From positions 310,001 through 374,000 of the forward strand of contig NZ_UTIQ01000084.1 in NCBI RefSeq assembly GCF_900582625.1: 64,000 nt of DNA, written 5' to 3'. This stretch comes from Pseudomonas viridiflava. GTDB taxonomy: Bacteria > Pseudomonadota > Gammaproteobacteria > Pseudomonadales > Pseudomonadaceae. Numbering within the stretch: position 1 is the first letter of the stretch; every line of letters begins with the position of its first letter. A program made the position numbers and the translations under genes. Positions 18,949 to 26,566 of the stretch are shown here, one piece after another. Below the pieces are notes generated by a model that was not told where the DNA came from, ran no database searches, and was given only the letters and a program-made list of their open reading frames with translations.

Positions 18949-20219
18949 TGCATATTGAAATCCTCGGTGCCCGCGTAATCGATCCAAACAGTGGCTTGGA
19001 CAAGGTTGCCGACCTGTTTATTGCCGACGGCAAAATTGCCGGCATCGGCTCCAGACCTGCAGGGTTTGAAGCGGATAAAAGCATCGACGCCAAAGGCCTG
19101 GTTGCCAGCCCTGGACTGGTGGACCTGAACGTCGCCCTGCGCGAGCCGGGCTACAGCCGCAAAGGCAGCATCGCCAGCGAAACCCTCGCCGCAGCAGCCG
19201 GCGGCGTGACCAGTCTGTGCTGCCCGCCGTTCACCAAACCGATTCTCGACACCCCGGCAGTCGCCGAGCTGATTCTGGACCGCGCCCGCAATGCCGGCCA
19301 CGCCAAAGTCTTTCCAGTGGGCGCCTTGAGTAAAGGCCTGGCGGGCGAGCAGTTGGCTGAACTGGTGGCCCTGCGCGATGCCGGCTGCGTCGCGTTTGGC
19401 AACGGCCTGGACAGCTTTCGCAACAACCGCACCCTGCGCCGCGCGCTGGAATATGCGGCCACATTCGATCTGACCGTGGTGTTTCATTCCCAGGACCACG
19501 ACCTCGCGGAAGGCGGCCTCGCCCATGAAGGCGCCACGGCCAGCTTCCTCGGCCTGCCGGGTATTCCGGAAACGGCCGAAACCGTGGCCTTGGCGCGGGA
19601 TTTGTTGCTCGTCGAGCAGACCGGCGTGCGCGCGCACTTCAGCCAGCTCACCAGCGCCCGCGGCGCTCAACTGATCGCCGACGCCCAGGCGCGCGGCTTG
19701 CCGGTGACGGCGGACGTGGCGCTGTATCAGTTGATTCTCACTGACGAGGCGCTGATCGATTTCTCGAGCCTCTACCACGTGCAACCGCCGCTGCGCACCA
19801 GCGCCGACCGCGACGGCCTGCGCGCTGCCGTGAAGGCGGGGGTGATTCAAGCCATTGCCAGCCACCACCAACCACACGAAGCCGACGCCAAGCTGGCTCC
19901 GTTCGGCGCCACCGAACCGGGCATCAGCAGCGTTGAGTTGCTGCTGCCTCTGGCGATGAGCCTGGTGCAAGACGGCCTTTTGGATCTGCCGACGCTGCTC
20001 GCACGCCTGAGCGCTGGCCCAGCTGCTGCGCTGCGCCTACCGGCTGGCGAACTGGCGGTGAACAGCCCGGCCGACGTGCTGCTGTTCGACCCACAAGCCT
20101 CAACCGTGGCCGGCGAGCGCTGGTTCTCGAAGGGCCAGAACAGTCCGTTTATGGGCCATTGCCTGCCCGGCGCCGTGCGGTACACGCTGGTGGATGGGCA
20201 TATCAGCTATCAGGCCTAG
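18948..20219 (+). CDS. pyrC': Non-catalytic dihydroorotase-like subunit of aspartate transcarbamoylase
   Basis: A 423-residue amidohydrolase-fold protein. Active dihydroorotases have a DxHxHxRxPG metal site; here the corresponding stretch reads DLNVALREPG, so both histidines are gone (Asn and Ala). This agrees with the known Pseudomonas PyrC' (PyrX), which has no dihydroorotase activity but holds the PyrB dodecamer together. Real dihydroorotase must be encoded elsewhere. The gene is followed by a strong terminator at 20247-20275. Confidence 0.93.
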   Translation: MHIEILGARVIDPNSGLDKVADLFIADGKIAGIGSRPAGFEADKSIDAKGLVASPGLVDLNVALREPGYSRKGSIASETLAAAAGGVTSLCCPPFTKPILDTPAVAELILDRARNAGHAKVFPVGALSKGLAGEQLAELVALRDAGCVAFGNGLDSFRNNRTLRRALEYAATFDLTVVFHSQDHDLAEGGLAHEGATASFLGLPGIPETAETVALARDLLLVEQTGVRAHFSQLTSARGAQLIADAQARGLPVTADVALYQLILTDEALIDFSSLYHVQPPLRTSADRDGLRAAVKAGVIQAIASHHQPHEADAKLAPFGATEPGISSVELLLPLAMSLVQDGLLDLPTLLARLSAGPAAALRLPAGELAVNSPADVLLFDPQASTVAGERWFSKGQNSPFMGHCLPGAVRYTLVDGHISYQA

Positions 20220-20246
20220 CCCGTTAGCCGCTGAACCAAGCCCAAC

Positions 20247-20275
20247 AAAAAGCCCGCCATCAGGCGGGCTTTTTT
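20247..20275. terminator. Bidirectional intrinsic terminator after pyrC'
   Basis: An AAAAAGCCCGCC / GGCGGGCTTTTTT inverted repeat closes an ATCA loop, with T runs in both directions. It serves pyrC' on the plus strand and the TM2 gene on the minus strand, whose stop is 14 bases away. Confidence 0.92.
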
Positions 20276-20288
20276 ATGCGCGTTTCAG

Positions 20289-20693
20289 CTAGATGCGCTG
20301 CGCCACGTTCCGCGCGGACACCTGATCGTTGAGCGTCCAGAAGTCGTACAGCACGCCCACGAAAAACAAACCGCCGGTGCACAGGTAGATCAGCCCGGTA
20401 ATCCATTTGCCCTGGTACATGCGGTGCACGCCGAACACGCCGAGGAACGTCAGCAGAATCCAGGCGACGTTGTAATCAAGCCCGCCCGCGTTGAAACGCA
20501 GGTCCGCTTCCCGGTCCATCGAGGGGATCAGAAAGAAATCGATGATCCAGCCTATGAAAAACAAGCCAAAGGTGAAAAACCAAATCGTGCCGGTGACCGG
20601 CTTACCGTAATAAAAACGGTGGGCGCCGAGAAAGCCAAAAATCCACAGCAGATAGCCAATAACTTTGCTGTGGGTGTCTCGCTGCATGTTCAT
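20289..20693 (-). CDS. TM2-domain membrane protein
   Basis: A small inner-membrane protein of 134 residues with two similar halves, each a TM2-like hairpin: LLWIFGFLGAHRFYYGKPVTG... and LLTFLGVFGVHRMYQGKWITG... Each half contains the characteristic G-x-H-R-(F/M)-Y-x-G-K turn between two membrane helices. The function of bacterial TM2 proteins is unknown. GAGGAACCC lies upstream of the ATG. It is convergent with pyrC' and divergent from the NlpC/P60 gene. Confidence 0.82.
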   Translation of the reverse strand: MNMQRDTHSKVIGYLLWIFGFLGAHRFYYGKPVTGTIWFFTFGLFFIGWIIDFFLIPSMDREADLRFNAGGLDYNVAWILLTFLGVFGVHRMYQGKWITGLIYLCTGGLFFVGVLYDFWTLNDQVSARNVAQRI

Positions 20694-21025
20694 TTATGGG
20701 TTCCTCAAGTGAGTCGCGACGTTGGACCTAGGCTACGGCAAAGGGTTGCGGATTCAACTGCTGCGCTCGCTCGTATACGAAGAACCGGGTGCGCGGGATG
20801 TTTCCAGCAGTTTCTGGATCCCCGGTTTCGCAAGGACGACGGTGCGTGCACTAGGAATATCGACTCGGTGAGAGGTCCAGGATTTGTCCCTAGAAACTAA
20901 AAAAAAGCAGGGTTTAATCACTACCTTTTGCGCGAAGGACCAGAGTTCCAATCGACCAATGGTTAAAAAATGAGCAAAAAAGCTGTTATAAAGTTGCGCT
21001 TTCGTGAAACCAAGAGCTTTGCCGT
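20694..21025. other. Intergenic region between divergent TM2 and NlpC/P60 genes
   Basis: 332 bases with no convincing gene. It should contain both divergent promoters. An A/T-rich stretch at 20960-20995 with TTATAAAG is a possible -10 for the plus-strand gene. At 20811-20842 there is a degenerate copy of a dispersed repeat (TTCTGGATCCCCGGTTTCG followed by GGACGACGG) that resembles the LDPRxRxDDG-type intergenic repeats of many proteobacteria. Confidence 0.5.
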
Positions 21026-21625
21026 ATGCGTTTTTTCCATCAAACCTGGCTTTCTGTCTGCCTGTGTTTCCCGCTTGCTGCTGCCCTGAACCCTGCCGAG
21101 GCCAGCAATCGGTATCAACCGTTACCCGCCCATTCCACCGGGCACACCGCGACGACTTCTTCACCGTCCACCCAGACCACCAGCACCTCTGCTGCCGCCA
21201 CTGAGGCCGCTAAAAACAGCAGCTCGGTATTAGGGCGCGCAGTAAACACGCTGGGCGTTCGTTATCGCTGGGGCGGCAGTTCTCCGGAGAAAGGTTTCGA
21301 TTGCAGCGGCCTGGTGCGCTACGCCTTTGACGACATCGACTCGGTCGACTTGCCCCGCACCTCCAGCGCCATGGCGCGCGCTGAAGGCAAAAAGGTCGCG
21401 CGCAGCGATCTGAAGCCGGGCGATCTGTTGTTTTTCAACCTGCGCGGCGCCCGCGTCAATCACGTCGCCATTTATCTGGGCAACGACCGTTTTATCCACG
21501 CGCCACGACGCGGCAAGGCGGTCACCATCGACACCTTGAACAAACCGTATTGGAAAAATCGCTACGCCCTGGCTAAGCGCGTGCTGCCGAGCAGCGAGCC
21601 GCAGCTGCGGGTTACGTCGAGATAA
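21026..21625 (+). CDS. NlpC/P60 family peptidoglycan endopeptidase
   Basis: A 199-residue secreted cell-wall hydrolase. A signal peptide covers roughly residues 1-27 (hydrophobic core WLSVCLCFPLAAA), then a Ser/Thr-rich linker, then an NlpC/P60 (C40) domain from about residue 75. The catalytic cysteine is in GFDCSGLVRYAF and the histidine in VNHVAIYLG. Such enzymes cut D-Glu-gamma-meso-DAP bonds in stem peptides. The gene is monocistronic and is followed by a hairpin shared with pilU. Confidence 0.88.
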   Translation: MRFFHQTWLSVCLCFPLAAALNPAEASNRYQPLPAHSTGHTATTSSPSTQTTSTSAAATEAAKNSSSVLGRAVNTLGVRYRWGGSSPEKGFDCSGLVRYAFDDIDSVDLPRTSSAMARAEGKKVARSDLKPGDLLFFNLRGARVNHVAIYLGNDRFIHAPRRGKAVTIDTLNKPYWKNRYALAKRVLPSSEPQLRVTSR

Positions 21626-21650
21626 AAAGCGAAGCCCCGGAAGGGGCTTC
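21623..21650 (-). terminator. Intrinsic terminator of pilU
   Basis: GAAGCCCC / GGGGCTTC pair around a GGAA loop at 21631-21650. Read on the minus strand the hairpin is followed by GCTTTTTATC, giving the T run for pilU, whose stop is at 21665. It also lies just after the NlpC/P60 gene on the plus strand. Confidence 0.85.
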
Positions 21651-21664
21651 ACTCTATGGGCCAA

Positions 21665-22810
21665 TCAGCGGAAGCGGCGCCCGCTGTCTTCGTCGCTGGT
21701 TTCCAGCGACAGGCCTTGCGACATGGTGGTCAGGTGATCGCCGTCGGTTTCCGAGCCCAGCTTGATCATCAAGCGCAGGTCGTTCGCCGAGTCGGCATAG
21801 GCCAACGCGTCTTCGTAGGTAATTTCGCCCTGGCTGTAGAGCTGATACAGCGCTTGGTCGAATGTCTGCATGCCCTGCTCAGTCGAGCGCTTCATCAGCG
21901 CTTTGAGCTCGTGCACTTCCCCTTTTCGAATCAAGTCTGCGGCGAGCGGGGTGTTGATCAACACCTCGATCACCGCGCGACGACCTTTGCCGTCCGGCGT
22001 TGGGATCAGTTGCTGGGCGACGATGGCCTTGAGGTTCAAGGACAAGTCCATCCACACCTGTTGCTGACGGTCGGCGGGGAAGAAGTTGATGATCCGGTCC
22101 AACGCCTGGTTGGCGTTGTTGGCGTGCAGCGTGGCCAGGCACAAGTGGCCGGTTTCGGCGAAGGCCACGGCGTGATCCATGGTTTCGCGAGTGCGCACCT
22201 CACCAATCAGAATCACGTCCGGCGCCTGGCGCAGGGTGTTTTTCAGTGCCACTTCGAACGACTCGGTGTCGATGCCCACTTCACGCTGCGTGACGATGCA
22301 GCTTTGATGCTGGTGGATGTACTCGATAGGGTCTTCGATGGAAATGATGTGGCCGCTGCTGTTCTTGTTGCGGTAGCCAATCATGGCCGCCAGCGACGTC
22401 GACTTACCGGTACCAGTGGCGCCCACGAACAGCACCAGCCCACGCTTGGTCAGCGCCAACTTCTTCAGCACTTCAGGAAGCTTGAGGTCTTCAAGCGTCG
22501 GAATATTGGTCTCGATGCGACGCAGCACCATGCCCGCGAGGTTGCGCTGGTAGAACGCGCTAACGCGGAAACGTCCGATGCCCCGGGCGCTGATGGCGAA
22601 GTTGCACTCGTGGTTTTCGGCGAAATCGCGGCGCTGCTGCTCGTTCATCACCGCGTGCACGGTTTCGCGGGCTTGCTCCGGCGACATGGGCGTCTTGGTG
22701 ATCGGCATGATTTTGCCGTTGACCTTCATCGACGGCGGCACGCCGGCGGTAATAAAGAGGTCCGAACCGCCCTTTTCGACCATCAAACGCAGCAGCTTTT
22801 CAAATTCCAT
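21665..22810 (-). CDS. pilU: PilU, accessory twitching ATPase
   Basis: A 381-residue hexameric ATPase of the type IV pilus retraction machinery. Walker A is FVGATGTGKSTSLAAM; the Asp box, Walker B (DVILIGEVRTRETM) and His box (GHLCLATLHANNA) follow. PilU works together with PilT to increase retraction force. It is downstream of pilT with a 164-base gap that contains a hairpin, so expression may be uncoupled in part. The C-terminal tail beyond the ATPase core (SETDGDHLTTMSQGLSLETS) is typical of PilU and absent in PilT. Confidence 0.95.
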   Translation of the reverse strand: MEFEKLLRLMVEKGGSDLFITAGVPPSMKVNGKIMPITKTPMSPEQARETVHAVMNEQQRRDFAENHECNFAISARGIGRFRVSAFYQRNLAGMVLRRIETNIPTLEDLKLPEVLKKLALTKRGLVLFVGATGTGKSTSLAAMIGYRNKNSSGHIISIEDPIEYIHQHQSCIVTQREVGIDTESFEVALKNTLRQAPDVILIGEVRTRETMDHAVAFAETGHLCLATLHANNANQALDRIINFFPADRQQQVWMDLSLNLKAIVAQQLIPTPDGKGRRAVIEVLINTPLAADLIRKGEVHELKALMKRSTEQGMQTFDQALYQLYSQGEITYEDALAYADSANDLRLMIKLGSETDGDHLTTMSQGLSLETSDEDSGRRFR

Positions 22811-22921
22811 CGAGGTTCTCGCCTATCACGCAGCTGGGCGACGGCGAGTGCCGTCAGCCAATAGGACGAATCGGCAGCGCGCGTGTACCGCCACCGAGAC
22901 AAGTAAAGATCGACGCATAGT

Positions 22922-22953
22922 CTGCTGTCTGGCCCACAGTTCCAAGACAGCAG
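22922..22953 (-). other. Inverted repeat between pilT and pilU
   Basis: Nine-base arms CTGCTGTCT (22922-22930) and AGACAGCAG (22945-22953) enclose 14 bases. There is no T run on the minus strand, so it is more likely an mRNA processing or stability structure, or a weak attenuator, than a full terminator. Confidence 0.45.
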
Positions 22954-22974
22954 TGACGCAGGATGGGATACGCG

Positions 22975-24009
22975 TCAGAAATTTTCCGGGGTTTTCGCTT
23001 TTTCTTTTGCCGCATCGCGCGAAACCAGACCTTTGGCGACCAGGCCCTTGAGGCACGAGTCGAGGGTCTGCATGCCCAGCGCGCCACCGGTCTGGATGGC
23101 CGAATACATTTGCGCCACTTTGTCTTCGCGGATCAGGTTTCGAATCGCCGGGGTGCCGATCATGATTTCGTGTGCGGCTACCCGACCGCCGCCGATTTTC
23201 TTCAGCAGGGTTTGCGAGATAACCGATTGCAGCGATTCGGACAACATCGAACGCACCATCGACTTCTCTTCCGCCGGGAACACGTCGACCACGCGGTCGA
23301 TGGTTTTTGCCGCGGAGGTGGTGTGCAGCGTGCCGAATACCAAGTGACCGGTTTCCGCAGCGGTCAGCGCCAGGCGGATGGTTTCAAGGTCGCGCATCTC
23401 GCCGACCAGAATGATGTCCGGGTCTTCGCGCAGTGCCGAGCGTAATGCTTCGCTGAAGCCGAGCGTATCGCGGTGCACTTCACGCTGGTTGATCAGGCAT
23501 TTCTTCGACTCGTGAACGAATTCGATCGGGTCTTCGACGGTCAGGATGTGGTGATATTTGTTGCTGTTGATGTAGTCGAGCATGGCCGCCAGGGTGGTGG
23601 ACTTGCCCGAACCGGTCGGTCCGGTAACCAGCACGAGGCCGCGCGGCACGTCGGAAATCTTTTTGAAGATTTCGCCCATGCCCAGGTCTTCCATGGACAG
23701 AACCTTGGAAGGAATGGTCCGAAATACCGCACCGGCACCACGGTTCTGGTTAAAGGCGTTTACCCGGAAACGCGCGACGCCCGGCACTTCGAACGAGAAG
23801 TCGGTCTCCAGGAATTCCTCGAAATCTTTGCGCTGCTTGTCGTTCATGATGTCGTAGATCAGCGCGTGCACTTGCTTGTGGTCCAGCGCCGGCAAATTGA
23901 TGCGGCGGACATCGCCGTCAACCCGGATCATCGGCGGCAAACCCGCCGAGAGGTGCAGGTCCGAAGCGCCCTGTTTCGCGCTGAAGGCGAGCAGCTCAGT
24001 GATATCCAT
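22975..24009 (-). CDS. pilT: PilT, type IV pilus retraction ATPase
   Basis: A 344-residue hexameric ATPase that depolymerises the pilus. Seen: Walker A VTGPTGSGKSTTLAAM, Walker B DIILVGEMRDLET, the GHLVFGTLHTTSA His box and the AIRNLIREDK motif of the PilT C-terminal domain. It lies opposite yggS, matching the pseudomonad arrangement, and pairs functionally with the pilG-chpC operon in the same window. Confidence 0.97.
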   Translation of the reverse strand: MDITELLAFSAKQGASDLHLSAGLPPMIRVDGDVRRINLPALDHKQVHALIYDIMNDKQRKDFEEFLETDFSFEVPGVARFRVNAFNQNRGAGAVFRTIPSKVLSMEDLGMGEIFKKISDVPRGLVLVTGPTGSGKSTTLAAMLDYINSNKYHHILTVEDPIEFVHESKKCLINQREVHRDTLGFSEALRSALREDPDIILVGEMRDLETIRLALTAAETGHLVFGTLHTTSAAKTIDRVVDVFPAEEKSMVRSMLSESLQSVISQTLLKKIGGGRVAAHEIMIGTPAIRNLIREDKVAQMYSAIQTGGALGMQTLDSCLKGLVAKGLVSRDAAKEKAKTPENF

Positions 24010-24101
24010 GGAATTCCCTAATTAAGTGCGTCTAATGACGAGCATCAAATGACAAGCAAGCAGGTAGAATGCCGCTGAACCACTGGCGGCTGGTGTAGGT
24101 A

Positions 24102-24809
24102 ATGTCCACGATAGCAGAGAATATTGCAAAGCTCGGTGAGCGTATCCGTGAGGCGGCGCAAGCCTCGCAGCGAGATTTTTCACAGGTCGGCCTGCTGGCC
24201 GTGAGCAAAACCAAACCCGCAGACGCCATTCGCGAAGCACACGCCGCCGGCCTTCGCGATTTCGGCGAAAACTACCTGCAAGAAGCCCTGAGCAAACAGG
24301 CCGAGTTGACCGATTTGCCCTTGATCTGGCACTTCATCGGCCCCATCCAGTCGAACAAGACCAAAGCCATAGCCGAGCACTTCGACTGGGTACATTCGGT
24401 GGACCGCCTGAAAATCGCTCAACGCCTCTCTGAACAACGCCCCGCGCACCTGCCGCCGCTGAATGTTTGCCTTCAGGTAAACGTCAGCGGCGAAGCGAGC
24501 AAGTCGGGCTGCACGCCGCAAGACCTTCCCGCCCTCGCCGCCGCCGTGGCGCAACTGCCGGGTTTGGAGCTGCGCGGGCTGATGGCCATTCCCGAGCCCA
24601 CCGACGACTACTGCGCCCAGCACGAAGCCTTCGCGACGGTTCGCACCTTGCAAGCCGCCTTGAACATGCCCGCGCTGGACACCTTGTCGATGGGCATGAG
24701 CCATGACCTGGAAGCCGCCGTGGCCGAAGGCGCCACCTGGGTGCGTATCGGCACCGCGCTGTTTGGCGCGCGCGACTACGGCCAGGCCGCCGGCGCCCCC
24801 ACTCAATGA
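24102..24809 (+). CDS. YggS family pyridoxal phosphate homeostasis protein
   Basis: A 235-residue single-domain PLP-binding barrel protein (PLPBP). The PLP lysine is in LLAVSKTKP, and HFIGPIQSNKTK, GENYLQEA and LSMGMSHDLEAAV are family signatures. It has no known enzymatic activity; loss in other bacteria disturbs vitamin B6 and amino/keto acid balance. It begins a run with proC and yggT, the usual neighbourhood. It is divergent from pilT with 92 bases between them. Confidence 0.93.
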   Translation: MSTIAENIAKLGERIREAAQASQRDFSQVGLLAVSKTKPADAIREAHAAGLRDFGENYLQEALSKQAELTDLPLIWHFIGPIQSNKTKAIAEHFDWVHSVDRLKIAQRLSEQRPAHLPPLNVCLQVNVSGEASKSGCTPQDLPALAAAVAQLPGLELRGLMAIPEPTDDYCAQHEAFATVRTLQAALNMPALDTLSMGMSHDLEAAVAEGATWVRIGTALFGARDYGQAAGAPTQ

Positions 24810-24861
24810 ATCTGACCTGCATAAACGGTCACAACCCATGCCTCTATAAAGGAAGCGTTTT

Positions 24862-25695
24862 ATGAGCAACCCCCGTATTGCCTTTATTGGTGCCGGCAAC
24901 ATGGCCGCCAGTTTGATTGGCGGCCTGCGCGCCCAGGGCATGGACAGCAAGCAGCTCTGTGCCAGCGATCCGGGCGCCGAGCAGCGCAGCAAAATTGCCG
25001 GCGAGCACGGCATCGATGTGTTCGCCGACAACGCCGACGCGGTGAATGGCGCCGATGTGGTGGTGTTGTCGATCAAGCCGCAGGCGATGAAAAGCGTGTG
25101 CCTGGCCTTGGCGCCTCACCTGAAAAGTAACCAGCTAGTCGTTTCGATTGCCGCCGGCATCACCTGCGCGAGCATGCAAACCTGGTTGAGCACGCCGACA
25201 ATCCCGACGCGACCCATCGTGCGCTGCATGCCCAACACCCCGGCATTGCTGCGCCAAGGCGTGAGCGGCCTGTTCGCCAACTCCGACGTTTCCGGCGACC
25301 AACGCGCCCAGGCCGAGCAATTGTTGTCGGCAGTCGGCGTAGCGTTGTGGCTGGATGAAGAACACCTGATTGACGCGGTGACCGCCGTGTCGGGCAGCGG
25401 CCCCGCTTATTTCTTTCTGCTGATCGAAGCGATGACTGCAGCCGGCGAAAAACTCGGCCTACCTGCCGCCACCGCTGCACAGCTGACCCTGCAAACCGCG
25501 CTCGGCGCTGCACGCATGGCAGTCGCCAGCGACGTGGACGCTGCCGAACTGCGCCGCCGCGTGACCTCGCCCGCCGGCACCACCGAAGCGGCGATCAAAA
25601 GCTTCCAGGCCGGCGGCTTTGAAGCGCTGGTCGAGCAAGCACTCAACGCCGCAGCGCATCGCTCGGCGGAACTGGCCGAGCAATTGGGCCAATAA
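24862..25695 (+). CDS. proC: Pyrroline-5-carboxylate reductase
   Basis: A 277-residue NAD(P)H-dependent enzyme for the last step of proline synthesis. The N-terminal Rossmann motif is IAFIGAGNMAASLIGGL; MPNTPALLRQGVSGL and the C-terminal signature VTSPAGTTEAAIKSF are clear. AAAGGAAG lies before the ATG. It is followed within ten bases by yggT. Confidence 0.96.
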   Translation: MSNPRIAFIGAGNMAASLIGGLRAQGMDSKQLCASDPGAEQRSKIAGEHGIDVFADNADAVNGADVVVLSIKPQAMKSVCLALAPHLKSNQLVVSIAAGITCASMQTWLSTPTIPTRPIVRCMPNTPALLRQGVSGLFANSDVSGDQRAQAEQLLSAVGVALWLDEEHLIDAVTAVSGSGPAYFFLLIEAMTAAGEKLGLPAATAAQLTLQTALGAARMAVASDVDAAELRRRVTSPAGTTEAAIKSFQAGGFEALVEQALNAAAHRSAELAEQLGQ

Positions 25696-25705
25696 GGAGC
25701 TGACG

Positions 25706-26296
25706 ATGATTGGATTGAACACCGCTGCCGTTTACATCCTGCAAACGCTGGGCAGCCTGTACCTGTTGATCGTGCTGTTGCGCTTTATTCTGCAACTGGT
25801 GCGCGCCAACTTTTATAACCCGCTGTGCCAGTTCATTGTTCGCGCCACCCAGCCGCTGCTCAAACCGCTGCGCAAGATCATTCCAGGCTTCGGCGGGCTC
25901 GATGTCGCCTCGCTGGTGCTGGCGATCGTGCTGCAATTCATCCTGATCGCGCTGACCTTGCTGCTCACTTACGGCATCATCGCCAACCCGCTGCAAATGC
26001 TGATCTGGTCGTTGATTGGCATCACCGCGTTGTTCCTCAAGGTGTTCTTCTTCGCCCTGATCATCAGCGTGATTCTGTCGTGGGTGGCTCAGGGCAGCCA
26101 CAATCCGGGCGTGGAACTGGTGAACCAGATTTGCGAGCCGGTGCTGTCGCCGATCCGCCGCATCATGCCGAACCTGGGCGGTCTGGATATTTCGCCCATC
26201 TTTGCGTTCCTGGCGTTGAAGCTGCTGGACATGCTGGTCATCCAAAACCTGATGACCATGAGCGGCATGCCGGATGTGCTGCGCATGCTGCTGTAA
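25706..26296 (+). CDS. YggT family integral membrane protein
   Basis: A 196-residue membrane protein with two YggT repeats, each with a pair of hydrophobic helices followed by a (C/N)QxxxPxxxPxRxxxP-like motif (NPLCQFIVRATQPLLKPLRK and NQICEPVLSPIRRIMPNLGG). The function is unknown; family members have been linked to osmotic tolerance and to cell-division gene clusters. The ATG at 25706 is preceded by AAGGAG, which decides the start over an in-frame extension into proC. Confidence 0.9.
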   Translation: MIGLNTAAVYILQTLGSLYLLIVLLRFILQLVRANFYNPLCQFIVRATQPLLKPLRKIIPGFGGLDVASLVLAIVLQFILIALTLLLTYGIIANPLQMLIWSLIGITALFLKVFFFALIISVILSWVAQGSHNPGVELVNQICEPVLSPIRRIMPNLGGLDISPIFAFLALKLLDMLVIQNLMTMSGMPDVLRMLL

Positions 26297-26307
26297 CGCC
26301 TGTAGCG

Positions 26308-26334
26308 GGGCGCTGGGTGGCAAACCCAGCGCCC
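26308..26334 (+). terminator. Hairpin after yggT
   Basis: A perfect 11-base-pair stem (GGGCGCTGGGT / ACCCAGCGCCC) with a five-base loop begins 12 bases after the yggT stop. There is no strong T run, so it is a likely but atypical terminator of the yggS-proC-yggT unit. Confidence 0.6.
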
Positions 26335-26566
26335 GTCCATCTCTCCCGGCACGACCGCTCGGTCACGCCCGCCGACCTTAAGGCGGGCTACCATCCAAGG
26401 CTGATTGACGCGTAGGATGCTTCCCGCATAATGCCCCGCAGTGGCAAGCTGCCACTCTAGCGTGCACCCGTCACAGCGTGCCGCCTCGGCGCTTGCCGCC
26501 ACTGTTGACCACGCCGATCATCGCTAAAAACCAGTCGCAGGATGCGTTGCCCACAGGAGTGCAGGA

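Noticed and set aside
26297-26566. Possible small RNA or riboswitch upstream of the dynamin-like gene
   Set aside because: Apart from the terminator-like hairpin at 26308-26334 I could not find a conserved riboswitch core or a promoter-terminator pair.
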